Notes: generated by a model from the sequence alone, not told the origin. Positions 19,177 to 28,863 are shown, numbered from the stretch's first letter. The stretch: DNA of 64,000 bases from an uncultured Paracoccaceae bacterium (GCA_913041145.1 CAJWHE010000002.1:62001-126000); one strand, 5' to 3'. A program made the numbers and translations.

Positions 19177-19788
19177 CTATCTTTTCTCCAAATCTGATAT
19201 TATTAACATTGCCGACAATGGGTTAGTGACGCTCTCTTTTATTTTAATACTAAAGTTCCAACACTCAAGCGCTTCCTTAATTTCATCTTTATAGCTTTCC
19301 CCTTTTAAAAAAACACAAAACCCTCCTTTTTTCAAATGCCTATTTGAAAAAAATAAAAGTTTTTTCAGTGGAGCCAATGCTCTAGCTGTTATAACGTCAG
19401 AATTCATCTCACAAATATCTTCTACCCGATCCGACCAGACAGAAGAGTTTAAACCAAGAGTTCTTACTGTGTCTCTTAAAAAAACAGCTTTTCTTTGGTC
19501 TGACTCTACCATTTCTACCCTTATTAGAGGGAGTTTTTCACTAGCAATAATTGCCAAAACTATTCCAGGAAAACCACCACCAGACCCAAAATCTAAAACT
19601 TTAGTTTGTGCTGCGGAAAGTGTTTCAAAAACTTGTGCAGAGTCCAAAAAGTGTCGATTCCAAACATCATCCGTGCTTTTTTTTGAAATAAGGTTTATTC
19701 TCTTATTCCACTGAAGAAGTCTCTCTTTGTAGATCTCCAACTTATGAAATGTTTCACGTGAAACATTTAAATTATCCCAAAAATCCAA
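19177..19788 (-). CDS. rsmG: 16S rRNA (guanine527-N7)-methyltransferase RsmG
   Basis: A 203-residue RsmG (GidB). The SAM-binding core is VLDFGSGGGFPGIVLAI and the N-terminal helix region has LLQWNKRINLISK. It methylates G527 of 16S rRNA; loss gives low-level streptomycin resistance in other bacteria. The start is a TTG at 19788 with AGGGA five bases upstream. Residues NVSRETF near position 8 are encoded by a perfect parS site, so these residues are probably dictated by the DNA element rather than by enzyme function. Confidence 0.95.
   Translation of the reverse strand: MDFWDNLNVSRETFHKLEIYKERLLQWNKRINLISKKSTDDVWNRHFLDSAQVFETLSAAQTKVLDFGSGGGFPGIVLAIIASEKLPLIRVEMVESDQRKAVFLRDTVRTLGLNSSVWSDRVEDICEMNSDVITARALAPLKKLLFFSNRHLKKGGFCVFLKGESYKDEIKEALECWNFSIKIKESVTNPLSAMLIISDLEKR
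19750..19765. other. parS centromere site inside rsmG
   Basis: The 16-bp palindrome TGTTTCACGTGAAACA matches the parS consensus exactly. The symmetry extends to 22 bp (19747-19768). It lies within codons 8-14 of rsmG and about 1.4 kb from parB. ParB should load here. Confidence 0.95.
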
Positions 19789-19807
19789 CTTTTTCCCTAA
19801 TTTAATT

Positions 19808-21676
19808 TCAAGACGCTTTCTTTATTTTAAGATTGGCAAGAATTAGGGTGAGTGCGGCTGGTGTTATCCCATCTACCCTTGACGCTTGTCCTATATTCTC
19901 TGGCCGAGAAATTGATAACTTTTGAGTCAACTCATTGGACAGACCGGATATATTATAGTAATCGAAATCTAAAGGAAGAACTACACTCTCGTCTCGCTTT
20001 AAAAGTTCGGCATCACGCAACTGTCTACCAACGTAATTTGAATATAAAGCATCTCTTTCAACCTGCTCTTTACACTCATAGCTAATGTCAGAAAGCTCAG
20101 GCAATGCTCCCAAAAAGTAATCTACTTTTACGTCTGGAAATGCCAAAAGTTCCATCATAGTTCTACGTTTGCCATCCTTTTTAACCTTTATATTATACTT
20201 ACTTGCCTCTTGTGGGCTTAAGTGGTGTTTGTTTAACAGTCTTTTGGCAATGTTTAGAGTTTCCATCTTCTCCCTAAACACTTTTTTCCTAACCTCTCCA
20301 ACGCACCCTAGTTTAAGCCCATATTCAGTCAAACGTTGATCAGCATTGTCCGCACGCAATGAAAGCCTAAACTCCGCCCTAGATGTAAACATTCTATAGG
20401 GCTCTTCTACCCCACGCGTAACTAAATCATCTATCATTACCCCAATGTACGAGCTTGAACGTGTAAACTCGACTAAATCAAGGTCACGAACTTTATTAGC
20501 TGCGCTGAGACCGGCGACTAAGCCCTGAGCTGCCGCCTCTTCGTATCCTGTTGTCCCGTTAATTTGGCCCGCCAGATACAAACCCTTAATGTTTTTTAGC
20601 TCCAAGCTCTTCGTTAAAGCGCGTGGGTCAACGTAATCGTACTCAATCGCATACCCCGGTTGTATTATACGTGCTGCCTCAAGCCCAACTATCGACCGTA
20701 CATACTTATCTTGAACGTCTTCAGGCAGAGATGTCGAAATTCCATTTGGATATACTGTATGATCATTTAAACCTTCTGGTTCAAGAAAAATTTGATGTTC
20801 GTTTTTATCAGGGAAACGTACAACTTTATCCTCAATTGATGGGCAGTATCGAGGACCAGTACTATCAATTTTTCCACCGTAAATTGCTGATTTATCAAGA
20901 TTTTCTCTAATTATATCATGCGTTTTATTATTTGTGTGTGTTAACCCACAAGAAACCTGCCTAATAGATGGCTTCTTTGATAAAAAGGAAAACATACTAG
21001 GGTCATTATCCCCAGGTTGAGATTCTAAAGCTGACCAATTTATGGTTCGACCATCTAATCGAGGGGGTGTTCCAGTTTTAAGGCGACCAAGTGGGAGTTG
21101 AAACGTTTCCATACGCTCCGCAAGTGTAATAGAAGGCTCATCACCAAGCCGGCCCCCAGAAGTCTTTTGTTCCCCGACATGCATAACACCTCTCAAAAAA
21201 GTTCCAGTTGTCAAAATAACAGCTTTACTCTTGATTATAGATTCATCTTTTAGTTTAACTCCTAGAACCGTATCCTTACTCACATAGAAGTCAGAAACTT
21301 CGCCCTCTAAAACCGACAGGTTTTCTTGAAGGTTAAGAAGTTTTTGAACACTGTGTCGATAAACGTTACGGTCAGCTTGTGCCCTGGGACCCTGGACTGC
21401 TGGCCCCTTACCCCTGTTTAGAAGACGAAACTGTATTCCTGCTTGGTCTGCCGCAAGGCCCATTATTCCGTCCATAGAATCAATTTCTCTAACTAAGTGT
21501 CCCTTTCCAAGACCGCCTATGGCAGGATTACAGGACATGACACCAATAGTCTCTACTTTGTGGGTTATTAAAAGGACCTGAACTCCCATGCGGGCTGCAG
21601 CATGTGCTGCTTCCGCCCCGGCGTGACCACCACCAACAACTATTACATCAAACTGACCTTGTTTCACGTGAAACAT
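19808..21676 (-). CDS. mnmG: tRNA uridine-5-carboxymethylaminomethyl modification enzyme MnmG
   Basis: The protein has 622 residues from the ATG at 21676 (MFHVKQ), chosen because mnmE stops 4 bp upstream and alphaproteobacterial MnmG proteins commonly begin MFHVK. AGGAGG abuts this ATG, so initiation at the GTG three codons later is possible. The FAD motif [33 protein letters not shown] and the C-terminal helical domain are present. With MnmE it makes cmnm5U34 in tRNA anticodons. The first codons are a parS site. Confidence 0.97.
   Translation of the reverse strand: MFHVKQGQFDVIVVGGGHAGAEAAHAAARMGVQVLLITHKVETIGVMSCNPAIGGLGKGHLVREIDSMDGIMGLAADQAGIQFRLLNRGKGPAVQGPRAQADRNVYRHSVQKLLNLQENLSVLEGEVSDFYVSKDTVLGVKLKDESIIKSKAVILTTGTFLRGVMHVGEQKTSGGRLGDEPSITLAERMETFQLPLGRLKTGTPPRLDGRTINWSALESQPGDNDPSMFSFLSKKPSIRQVSCGLTHTNNKTHDIIRENLDKSAIYGGKIDSTGPRYCPSIEDKVVRFPDKNEHQIFLEPEGLNDHTVYPNGISTSLPEDVQDKYVRSIVGLEAARIIQPGYAIEYDYVDPRALTKSLELKNIKGLYLAGQINGTTGYEEAAAQGLVAGLSAANKVRDLDLVEFTRSSSYIGVMIDDLVTRGVEEPYRMFTSRAEFRLSLRADNADQRLTEYGLKLGCVGEVRKKVFREKMETLNIAKRLLNKHHLSPQEASKYNIKVKKDGKRRTMMELLAFPDVKVDYFLGALPELSDISYECKEQVERDALYSNYVGRQLRDAELLKRDESVVLPLDFDYYNISGLSNELTQKLSISRPENIGQASRVDGITPAALTLILANLKIKKAS
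21660..21675. other. parS centromere site at the mnmG start
   Basis: A second exact TGTTTCACGTGAAACA overlaps the proposed mnmG start codon and encodes the residues MFHVKQ. Unlike the rsmG copy, the symmetry stops at 16 bp. The two sites are 1.9 kb apart. Confidence 0.95.
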
Positions 21677-21680
21677 CCTC

Positions 21681-22961
21681 CTATTTTCCGATACAAAAGT
21701 TTGCAAATATTTCATCTAATAGATCTTCGACACCCACACTGCCCACCATAGTTTCTAAGGCTATAATACCGGACCGCAACTCTTCTGCAGCAATCTCGGA
21801 ACGAACCACATCTCTTTTTAACTCTTTTTTACAATTTTTTAAAGCGCCAACCGATACTATCATTGCTCTTCTGTGTCTTTCATTGGTCGCTATTCCAGCC
21901 CCCAAAGCCAGTTTTGAAAGTTTTTCTGACACTAAATCAATTAGTTCTGGTACTCCATAACCAGTTAGCCCTGAAACACCTATTCCAGAAAGGTCGCCCT
22001 TTGAAGCAATTTCTATATCCAACTCTTGTTTAACAATAAACTCTTTAAGGGTTTCTTCTCCAGTTAAAAAGATTCGTAAGTCTGCTGTTTCGGCTCGATC
22101 TCGCGCTCTCTTAATCCCAAGAATTTCGACTTCATTTTGTGTTTCTCTTAGGCCTGCAGTATCCAAAAATGTAACTGGTAATCCATTTAAATCCATACGG
22201 ACCTCAATTACATCCCGTGTGGTTCCCGCGACCTTTGATGTTATAGCTGCTTCTCGACCTGCTAAAGCATTAATGAGAGTTGATTTCCCAACGTTTGGAG
22301 TCCCTATAATTGCTACCTCAAATCCTGACCTGACTCTTTCTGATAGTTTAGTTGAATCAATCTCCTTTTCTAACTCAACAATAGTTTTTGTGACCAGACC
22401 CAATACTCTTCCAATAAGTCCTGTCGGTATATCTTCTTCTGAAAAATCTATTGTAACTTCAATAAGAGATCCCGCCTGTATTAGGTAAGCCCTCCACTCT
22501 ATTACTTTTTTTCCAATTGATCCATCAAAAACCCTTAATGCTTGCTTCCTCTGTGCTTCTGTCTCCGCGTTGATAAGATCTGCTAAGCCCTCTATCTGTG
22601 CAATATCTAAACGATTGTTCTCTAGTGCTCGGCGAGTAAACTCACCAGGCTTCGCTTCCCTATGGTTAGGCTGTAAAATAAGTTCGCTTAATAGTTTACT
22701 TATAACTGCTATACTACCATGCAAATGGTACTCAACAACAGTCTCACCTGTAAAACTTGCCCCTGTTTCAAAAAACAAAATTAAAGCCCTATCAATTAAT
22801 TCACCGTTTTGATCTTTAAGCCCTTTTAATACTGGCTGACCTGTACGAGGTTTAAACCCAGCTATCTTTTTACAAGAATCTACCGCTGCGTTACCCGAGA
22901 CACGAATAACAGATATACCTGCCTTACCGTAAGCTGTTGATAGCGAAAAAATTGTGTCCAT
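21681..22961 (-). CDS. mnmE: tRNA modification GTPase MnmE
   Basis: A 426-residue MnmE (TrmE/ThdF). The N-terminal formyl-THF-binding domain begins [20 protein letters not shown]. The inserted G domain has [24 protein letters not shown] and weaker later G motifs. The C-terminus ends in the diagnostic CIGK. It partners with MnmG, encoded 4 bp downstream, in wobble-uridine modification. The protein is slightly short for the family (about 450), but all domains are visible. Confidence 0.97.
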   Translation of the reverse strand: MDTIFSLSTAYGKAGISVIRVSGNAAVDSCKKIAGFKPRTGQPVLKGLKDQNGELIDRALILFFETGASFTGETVVEYHLHGSIAVISKLLSELILQPNHREAKPGEFTRRALENNRLDIAQIEGLADLINAETEAQRKQALRVFDGSIGKKVIEWRAYLIQAGSLIEVTIDFSEEDIPTGLIGRVLGLVTKTIVELEKEIDSTKLSERVRSGFEVAIIGTPNVGKSTLINALAGREAAITSKVAGTTRDVIEVRMDLNGLPVTFLDTAGLRETQNEVEILGIKRARDRAETADLRIFLTGEETLKEFIVKQELDIEIASKGDLSGIGVSGLTGYGVPELIDLVSEKLSKLALGAGIATNERHRRAMIVSVGALKNCKKELKRDVVRSEIAAEELRSGIIALETMVGSVGVEDLLDEIFANFCIGK

Positions 22962-22984
22962 AAAATTATAAGTAACTGATTTTA

Positions 22985-24256
22985 TTACGTATTCATTGAG
23001 TCAAAAAATTCAGTGTTATTCTTTGTTTGTTTTAGTTTTCCTATTAAAAATTCTATCGCATCTGTGGTACCCATAGGGTTTAAAATTCGTCTAAGAACAA
23101 ATGTTTTTTGTAAATCAGCTTTACTTACTAATAGTTCTTCTTTTCTGGTGCCTGACTTTAATATGTCCATAGATGGATACACGCGCTTATCAGCAACCTT
23201 TCTATCTAAAACTATTTCAGAGTTACCTGTACCCTTGAACTCTTCAAAAATAACCTCATCCATTCGAGAGCCAGTATCTATTAGTGCTGTAGCAATTATA
23301 GTAAGTGATCCCCCTTCTTCAATATTTCGAGCAGCACCAAAAAACCTTTTTGGTCTTTGCAAGGCATTTGCATCTACACCACCAGTCAACACCTTTCCTG
23401 ATGATGGGACAACTGTGTTAAAAGCTCTTCCTAGGCGGGTTATTGAATCTAAAAGTATAACAACGTCTCTTTTATGTTCTACAAGTCTTTTAGCTTTTTC
23501 TATAACCATCTCTGACACGCCAACGTGTCTTGTAGCCGGTTCGTCAAAAGTTGAGCTTACAACCTCTCCTTTTACAGATCTTTGCATATCCGTAACTTCT
23601 TCTGGCCTTTCATCAACTAGTAAAACTATTAAAAAACATTCCGGATGATTTTTTTCAATTGAATTCGCTATGTTTTGAAGCAATACTGTTTTACCAGTCC
23701 TAGGAGGCGCAACTATTAAGCACCTTTGGCCTTTCCCTATGGGGGCTACTAAGTCTATAATTCTAGCAGACCGGTCCTTAATAGTGGGGTCCTCTATTTC
23801 CATTGTTAAACGTTCATCCGGATATAGGGGTGTTAAGTTATCAAAACTAACTTTATGGCGCGATTTCTCAGGCTCTTCAAAATTGATTCTGGTGACCTCT
23901 GTCACGGTAAAATACTTTTCATTTTCAACTGGAGAACACATAACCCCTTCAACAGTATCACCAGTTCTCAACGAGAAATTCCGGATCATATCAGGTGATA
24001 GATAAATATCATCTGGGCCGGGTAAGTAATTTGCTTCTGGAGATCTTAAAAACCCAAAACCATCTTGTAATACTTCTAGTACTCCATCCCCTGAAATAAC
24101 CCACCCATCTTCTGCTCTCTCTTTTAAAATAGAGAACATTAAGTCACCTTTTCTCATTGTAGACGCGTTTTCGATTTCTAAATCTTTTGCCATACTAACT
24201 AAATCAGCAGGAGTATGTTTTTTTAGCTCAACAAGGTTAAGACTGTTTTCAGCCAT
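22985..24256 (-). CDS. rho: Transcription termination factor Rho
   Basis: A 423-residue Rho. The N-terminal domain has [20 protein letters not shown] and the RNA-binding cold-shock-like part has [20 protein letters not shown]. The ATPase core has [15 protein letters not shown] (Walker A) and [16 protein letters not shown]. Rho is an RNA-dependent hexameric helicase that ends transcription. It lies 23 bp upstream of mnmE on the same strand. Confidence 0.98.
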   Translation of the reverse strand: MAENSLNLVELKKHTPADLVSMAKDLEIENASTMRKGDLMFSILKERAEDGWVISGDGVLEVLQDGFGFLRSPEANYLPGPDDIYLSPDMIRNFSLRTGDTVEGVMCSPVENEKYFTVTEVTRINFEEPEKSRHKVSFDNLTPLYPDERLTMEIEDPTIKDRSARIIDLVAPIGKGQRCLIVAPPRTGKTVLLQNIANSIEKNHPECFLIVLLVDERPEEVTDMQRSVKGEVVSSTFDEPATRHVGVSEMVIEKAKRLVEHKRDVVILLDSITRLGRAFNTVVPSSGKVLTGGVDANALQRPKRFFGAARNIEEGGSLTIIATALIDTGSRMDEVIFEEFKGTGNSEIVLDRKVADKRVYPSMDILKSGTRKEELLVSKADLQKTFVLRRILNPMGTTDAIEFLIGKLKQTKNNTEFFDSMNT

Positions 24257-24353
24257 AGTGTTTATCCTCTTTTGAATTTTATTTTGAAAATATACTAACC
24301 GGACGGCAGCAAATTCTGACTTACCTCTATTCTACTTCTAAGTCAATTTTTCT

Positions 24354-24806
24354 TTAAAACGGCTTTATAATAACACTCAAAACTATTACTATTAATAAAA
24401 TTGTTGGAACTTCATTCAAAAATCTAAAGTATCTACCAGTTTTAACATTATTAAAATTGAGAAAATTTTTATAAGTAATATTTAAATAAAAATGATAATA
24501 AGTAAGAATTACTAAAGACATTAATTTAATCCAGGGCCAATATAAACCCCAATCTATTACACCAGGAGTAAAAACTAATAAAATACCGAATATCCATGAA
24601 GCAATTAACGCCGGTTTCATTATATAATGTAATAGCTTCATTTCCATAATTAAAAATGTATTATACTGAACAGATTTTATATCTGAAGTCTCAACGTGGT
24701 AAACAAATAGTCTTGGCAAGTAAAATAGACCGACCATCCAACAAATAACAGATATAATGTGAGCGGCTTTTATCCATAAATAATACTCTATTAAAATGGT
24801 GCTCAT
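24354..24806 (-). CDS. hemJ: Protoporphyrinogen IX oxidase HemJ
   Basis: The protein has 150 residues from the ATG at 24806 (MSTILIEYYLWIKAAH). Upstream in-frame codons are low-complexity sequence from the intergenic region and are left out. Four hydrophobic membrane helices are visible, with the family His in WIKAAHIISVICWMVGL and the MKLLHYIMKPAL segment. HemJ oxidises protoporphyrinogen IX in the inner membrane. Relatives usually have hemE or other heme genes beside rho and hemJ; here none follow. Codon usage is more AT-rich than in rho. Confidence 0.9.
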   Translation of the reverse strand: MSTILIEYYLWIKAAHIISVICWMVGLFYLPRLFVYHVETSDIKSVQYNTFLIMEMKLLHYIMKPALIASWIFGILLVFTPGVIDWGLYWPWIKLMSLVILTYYHFYLNITYKNFLNFNNVKTGRYFRFLNEVPTILLIVIVLSVIIKPF

Positions 24807-25129
24807 AATTTTTACTGCTTTCTTCTTTAATACTACTATATAAATATATTTATATATAAAGAAAGTAGTAGTTGATGGTGTTGTGGATAAGAGGGATAAA
24901 ATATTTATGCACATACTTATCAAATATAAATAAATAAATAAAAGGCTACAGGGCTAGATTATAATCGCTGATACAAACTTATGCAGTGTCTGTTATTAAA
25001 GAATATGAACAACCTAAAAAAATTTAATAACAAGTGGATTAATATGAATAAGAAAAAATGATTAAGTATTATGTGTAATTACTACCTTTATACACATATA
25101 AAACACCACTAATAATACAGGTTATTAAC
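24807..25129. other. oriC: Candidate chromosomal replication origin (oriC) between hemJ and maf
   Basis: A 323-bp, very AT-rich, gene-free gap. It has one exact DnaA box, TTATCCACA on the minus strand (24882-24890). Two sites fit the looser TTATNCACA: TTATGCACA (24905-24913) and TTATACACA (25088-25096). A 20-bp AT-only palindrome lies at 24837-24856, and AATA repeats at 24925-24942 could form an unwinding element. Genes point away on both sides, parABS is 3-7 kb to the left, and the hemE/rho-to-maf neighbourhood is the classic alphaproteobacterial origin location. It must also contain the hemJ and maf promoters. Confidence 0.7.
24837..24856. repeat. 20-bp AT-only palindrome upstream of hemJ
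   Basis: A perfect inverted repeat made only of A and T, flanked by TACTAC (24831-24836) and its inverse GTAGTA (24865-24870). It lies 30-50 bp before the hemJ start inside the candidate origin. It could be an unwinding element, part of the hemJ promoter, or chance in AT-rich DNA. Confidence 0.5.
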
Positions 25130-25732
25130 ATGAAAATAAATATAATATTAGCATCTGGGTCTCATATAAGAGCAACACTATTACGAAGTTCGGGTGTAGT
25201 TTTCGATGTAAAAAAACATAAAATAGACGAGGATAAAGAAAAAAAAACCTTAATTAAAAATAATATTATAACAAAAGAAATATCTATGACTCTCGCAAAA
25301 AGGAAAGGAATGTGTGTTTCGAAAAATTATAAAAACTCTTTCATTATAGGTTGCGATCAAGTCCTTGTTTTAAATAATTTAATCTTCTCTAAAGCGAAAA
25401 ACCCCTCTGACTTGAAACAACAGCTCTTATTGCTTAACGGAAAAAGCCATAAGTTATACTCGTCTTGTGTTGTCTTATATCAGGAGGAAATAGTTTGGTC
25501 ACATACAGCAGAAATAGTGTTACTTATGAGAGAATTAAGTCAAAGAGAAATAAATACTTATGTTGATAAAAACTGGCAAAGTGTAAAAAATAGTGTTGGA
25601 GGTTACCTTATAGAATCAACCGGAAAGAAATTATTTAAAACTATACATGGAGACTACTTTTCAGCGTTAGGTTTACCTATAATAGAGTTACTAAATTTTT
25701 TGATTTCCAAAAAAGCTGTAAATATTGTGTAA
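25130..25732 (+). CDS. maf: Maf-family nucleotide pyrophosphatase
   Basis: A 200-residue Maf/YceF/YhdE-family protein. The N-terminal ILASGSHIRATLLRSSGV is the family signature and IIGCDQVLVL holds the acidic active-site residue. VGGYLIESTGKKLF follows near the C-terminus. Maf enzymes hydrolyse modified or canonical pyrimidine triphosphates and affect cell division when overexpressed in other bacteria. It is the first gene right of the candidate origin, and coaE follows 24 bp downstream. In related genomes aroE often sits between these two genes; here it does not. Confidence 0.9.
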   Translation: MKINIILASGSHIRATLLRSSGVVFDVKKHKIDEDKEKKTLIKNNIITKEISMTLAKRKGMCVSKNYKNSFIIGCDQVLVLNNLIFSKAKNPSDLKQQLLLLNGKSHKLYSSCVVLYQEEIVWSHTAEIVLLMRELSQREINTYVDKNWQSVKNSVGGYLIESTGKKLFKTIHGDYFSALGLPIIELLNFLISKKAVNIV

Positions 25733-25756
25733 AAGATTAAGAAAGTTTTTAAATTT

Positions 25757-26353
25757 ATGGGAAAATTAATAAAAATCGGTCTAACAGGATGCATAGGTAT
25801 GGGGAAAAGCACAACTTTAAAAATGTTTGAAGACGAGGGAATTTTAACATGGAGTGCAGACGAAGCTGTTAGCCGACTATACGAAAAAGATGGGGAAGCT
25901 GTTTTAAAGGTCCAATCTCTAACACCCGAAAGTATTGTTAATAATTCTGTTTCGAGAGAGAACTTGAGAGAACAAGTAAAAAAAAGGCCAGAAATATTAT
26001 TATCCTTAGAGTTAATAGTTAACCCACTTATTAAAACTGATAGGGAAAATTTCCTTCGTTCTAATAGCCAAGAAAAAGCAGTAGTCTTAGATTTACCTCT
26101 ATTGTTTGAGAACAAAATGGAATCAGATTTTGATAAAATTGTAGTCGTAAGCGCTTCGGCGAGGGTACAAAAAGAAAGAGTTCTTAGTCGTAACACTATG
26201 GATATTAAATTATTAAATATAATAAAGTCTAAACAAATATCTGATAAAGAAAAAAGATCTAGGGCAGACTTTATTTTTGAAACAACATCAATCGAAAGAA
26301 CAAAAGAAGATGTTAAGAAATTTTTAAAAGAAGTAGGTATTAGCAATGCGTGA
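25757..26353 (+). CDS. coaE: Dephospho-CoA kinase
   Basis: A 198-residue CoaE. The P-loop is IGLTGCIGMGKSTTLKMF at the N-terminus, followed by WSADEAVSRLY with the substrate-binding acidic residue, and VVLDLPLLFENKM in the lid and core region. It phosphorylates dephospho-CoA in the last step of CoA synthesis. It overlaps dnaQ by 8 bp, and the coaE-dnaQ pair is widespread in alphaproteobacteria. Confidence 0.96.
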   Translation: MGKLIKIGLTGCIGMGKSTTLKMFEDEGILTWSADEAVSRLYEKDGEAVLKVQSLTPESIVNNSVSRENLREQVKKRPEILLSLELIVNPLIKTDRENFLRSNSQEKAVVLDLPLLFENKMESDFDKIVVVSASARVQKERVLSRNTMDIKLLNIIKSKQISDKEKRSRADFIFETTSIERTKEDVKKFLKEVGISNA

Positions 26354-27041
26354 AATTGTAATGGACACAGAAACTACCGGACTCGATCCCTACCAGGGTC
26401 ATAAAATAGTAGAAATAGGAGCAATCGAATTATTAAACCATATTCCGACAGGCAGAACTTTTCATAAATATATAGATCCAAGAAGGATAATGCCAAAAGA
26501 GGCATTTGATGTTCATGGGCTAGATAATGAATTTTTAAAAGGAAAGCCAGTATTCAAAGATATTGCTGATATGTTTTTAGAGTTTATAGAAGATTCTACC
26601 TTAGTAATACACAATGCGAATTTTGACATTAAGTTCTTAAACCATGAGTTAGACTCTATAAGCTTGAAAGCGTTAAAAAAGGATAGAGTTCTTGACACAT
26701 TAGCGTTAGCAAGAAAAAAATTTCCGGGGTCTCCAGCATCTCTTGATGCTTTATCTAGGCGTTTCAAAGTTGACCTTTCTAAACGAGAAAAGCACGGTGC
26801 ACTTTTAGACAGTGAAATTCTAGCAGCGGTCTATTTGGAGTTAATAGGTGGTAGACAACCTGACTTGATTTTAACTTCAGAGGGTGGGAGGTCTTCTAAT
26901 ATAAGACCAATAGGAAATCTTACACCACTAAGTAGAGAAAATCCCTTACCAGAACGTATTACAACTTCTGAAACGGAAGCACATAAAACCTTTTTAAAAA
27001 GCTTTTCTAACGAGGCATTATGGAATAAATTAACTAATTAA
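26346..27041 (+). CDS. dnaQ: DNA polymerase III epsilon subunit (proofreading exonuclease)
   Basis: A 231-residue DnaQ. Exo I is VMDTETTGLDPYQGHKIVEIG with the Asp-x-Glu pair, Exo II is LVIHNANFDIKFLNHEL, and Exo III epsilon is the HGALLDSEILAAVYLEL segment with His and Asp. It proofreads replication errors within Pol III. The start overlaps coaE by 8 bp and the 3' end overlaps convergent secB by 8 bp. Confidence 0.97.
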   Translation: MREIVMDTETTGLDPYQGHKIVEIGAIELLNHIPTGRTFHKYIDPRRIMPKEAFDVHGLDNEFLKGKPVFKDIADMFLEFIEDSTLVIHNANFDIKFLNHELDSISLKALKKDRVLDTLALARKKFPGSPASLDALSRRFKVDLSKREKHGALLDSEILAAVYLELIGGRQPDLILTSEGGRSSNIRPIGNLTPLSRENPLPERITTSETEAHKTFLKSFSNEALWNKLTN

Positions 27042-27525
27042 TCTCTGAATTTTTTATTGCTTTTCGTTCAACCCCGGCTTGATACATAGATAAAAAATCA
27101 ATTTGTTCTAAATTTAAAGGAGGGAAGCCACCGTCTCTTGTCACATCACTTATAATTCTCCTTAAATACGGGAACATAATACGAGGACATTCTACTAACA
27201 GATAGGGTTGGAGTTGTTCTGGAGCGATATTAGTTATTTCAAATATGCCTCCATACTCTAGCTCTAAAATAAATATCACCTCTTCAGACTTTGGTGTTTT
27301 TGAAGAAACACTTACTTTTATAATAAGATCATACTGATTCTCTGCCTGTCGTTTCTTCCCCTCTAAGCCGATACTTACTTGTATATCTGGCTTTAAGTTT
27401 TGCTCGCTAATACCGTTTTGTGCGGCAATATTTTCGAAAGACAAGTCCTTAATAAATTGATTTAATACCTTCATTTTTGGTGAAGTAGCGTTAAGGGGTA
27501 CCCGAACATCTTTATTGTTTGTCAT
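27034..27525 (-). CDS. secB: Protein-export chaperone SecB
   Basis: A 163-residue SecB with the expected FIKDLSFENI, VSIGLEGKKRQAENQYDLIIK, and PRIMFPYLRRIISDVTRDGG motifs. SecB holds preproteins unfolded and hands them to SecA. The C-terminal tail is short and basic or hydrophilic. It is convergent with dnaQ; fxsA lies upstream on the same strand with an 86-bp gap. Confidence 0.97.
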   Translation of the reverse strand: MTNNKDVRVPLNATSPKMKVLNQFIKDLSFENIAAQNGISEQNLKPDIQVSIGLEGKKRQAENQYDLIIKVSVSSKTPKSEEVIFILELEYGGIFEITNIAPEQLQPYLLVECPRIMFPYLRRIISDVTRDGGFPPLNLEQIDFLSMYQAGVERKAIKNSEIN

Positions 27526-27611
27526 TTAGTGCCTCTTCAAAGTCTAACATCTTTTAGTACCATTTCGATTAAAAGGTCTCAAGCTCAGGGGGATAGATTT
27601 ATTATTAGATC

Positions 27612-28058
27612 TTAAGAGCCTTTATCAAGATCAGAGTATTCACCATCAATAATGGTACTTGAATGTGGTTGTGGTTCTTTTTGGCGAACGCCGTGTGAAG
27701 AAAAGGCTTTTAAACTAATCTTTTTTTGAAGCCATAAATAAAGAAAACCCCTAACTTTTGGAATTAACAAGGAAAAACCTATCGCATCAGTAAAAAAACC
27801 TGGCGTTAAAAGCAATAGGCCAGCCACTAAAATCAGGGCGCCGTGTGCTAAAGACTCTATTGGGTTTTTAAGTTGAGAAAGGTTAGACTGTATTTCTGAT
27901 AAAATTGCTAACCCCTGGGTTTTTACTAAAAAAGTACCAACAATTGCTGTTAAAACAATAATACCTAGAGTATTCCAAAGACCCAAGATGCCACCTAACT
28001 GTATAAAAAGCATAATTTCTATAATGGGCACTATTACGAATAAAAGGAATAACCACAT
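27612..28058 (-). CDS. fxsA: Membrane protein FxsA
   Basis: The protein has 148 residues from the ATG at 28058 (MWLFLLF). A GTG at 28076 is in frame but AGGA about 8 bases before the ATG favours the shorter form. There are hydrophobic segments at the N-terminus (LFVIVPIIEIMLFIQL), the middle and LILVAGLLLLTPGFFTDAIG, the family hallmark. FxsA is a small inner-membrane protein first known from its effect on phage T7 exclusion; its normal role is unclear. It is divergent from timA and upstream of secB. Confidence 0.92.
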   Translation of the reverse strand: MWLFLLFVIVPIIEIMLFIQLGGILGLWNTLGIIVLTAIVGTFLVKTQGLAILSEIQSNLSQLKNPIESLAHGALILVAGLLLLTPGFFTDAIGFSLLIPKVRGFLYLWLQKKISLKAFSSHGVRQKEPQPHSSTIIDGEYSDLDKGS

Positions 28059-28165
28059 ATTTTCATATCCTAACACGACGTTTGTAGAGGTGGACTTGTC
28101 TTATACTAACACATAGATAGGGATTACATTAGGTTTTATCAATATACGAGTAACAGAGGATTTTC

Positions 28166-28834
28166 ATGAACAACGCAATTATTCAATTACTAATATTAGC
28201 AGCAGTGGCTGTGTTTTTAGTTTTTAGGTTAAAAAATTTATTAGGTACGAGGGATGGCTTCGAGAAGAGCGCAGAGAACACAGTTGTTAAGATACAAGAA
28301 AAACGAGTTAAAAGTCCAAATTTAGAGATTATTAATGGTGGCTTAGATCATGACATTCTAGATCATGTTGAAAAGGAATCAAAAGCAGCACAAAGTCTAA
28401 GTTTAATAAAAGCGAAAGAACCAAAATTTAATGTGGGAGAATTTTTATCTGGTGCTCGAGAAGCATATGAAATGATTCTTTTAGCATTTAAGAATGGTGA
28501 TATTTCAAATGTAAAAACTCTTTTGTCAGAAGATGTTAAAGAGGCTTTTTCAAAAGATATAGAGAGAAGAAAAACAAAAGGATTAAATACAGAGATTACT
28601 TTTGGTGGTATCCGAGCCTTAACAATTGTAGATGCGGATTTTGATCAATCAAGTTCAGAAGTAGAAATCACAATTCGGTTTTTAAGCGATCTAACAGTTG
28701 TCGTAAAAAACAATAAAGGGAATATAGTAGAGGGTAGTGAAAATGATATTAAGGTTCAAAAAGATGTTTGGACTTTTGGTAGGACTCTCACGTCAAAAAA
28801 CCCAAACTGGTTGCTAATAGCTACCGAACTATAA
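28166..28834 (+). CDS. timA: Tim44/TimA-like membrane adaptor protein
   Basis: A 222-residue protein with one N-terminal membrane helix (IIQLLILAAVAVFLVFRL), a charged linker and a C-terminal Tim44-like domain. The region from FLSGAREAYEMILLAFKNGD to the end (DVWTFGRTLTSKNPNWLLIAT) is the recognisable part. In Caulobacter TimA is an inner-membrane protein of this domain family; its bacterial job is poorly known. AGAGGA lies before the ATG. It is followed by mltA and smr on the same strand, in the order common to Rhodobacterales. Confidence 0.9.
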   Translation: MNNAIIQLLILAAVAVFLVFRLKNLLGTRDGFEKSAENTVVKIQEKRVKSPNLEIINGGLDHDILDHVEKESKAAQSLSLIKAKEPKFNVGEFLSGAREAYEMILLAFKNGDISNVKTLLSEDVKEAFSKDIERRKTKGLNTEITFGGIRALTIVDADFDQSSSEVEITIRFLSDLTVVVKNNKGNIVEGSENDIKVQKDVWTFGRTLTSKNPNWLLIATEL

Positions 28835-28863
28835 GGTAAAAAATTAGCGTATGAGAGATATTT

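Noticed and set aside
23013-23648. Plus-strand open frame inside rho
   Set aside because: It mirrors the conserved rho coding sequence and has no recognisable protein features.
25654-26346. 230-codon minus-strand open frame across maf and coaE
   Set aside because: It runs antisense to two well-supported genes and resembles no known protein.
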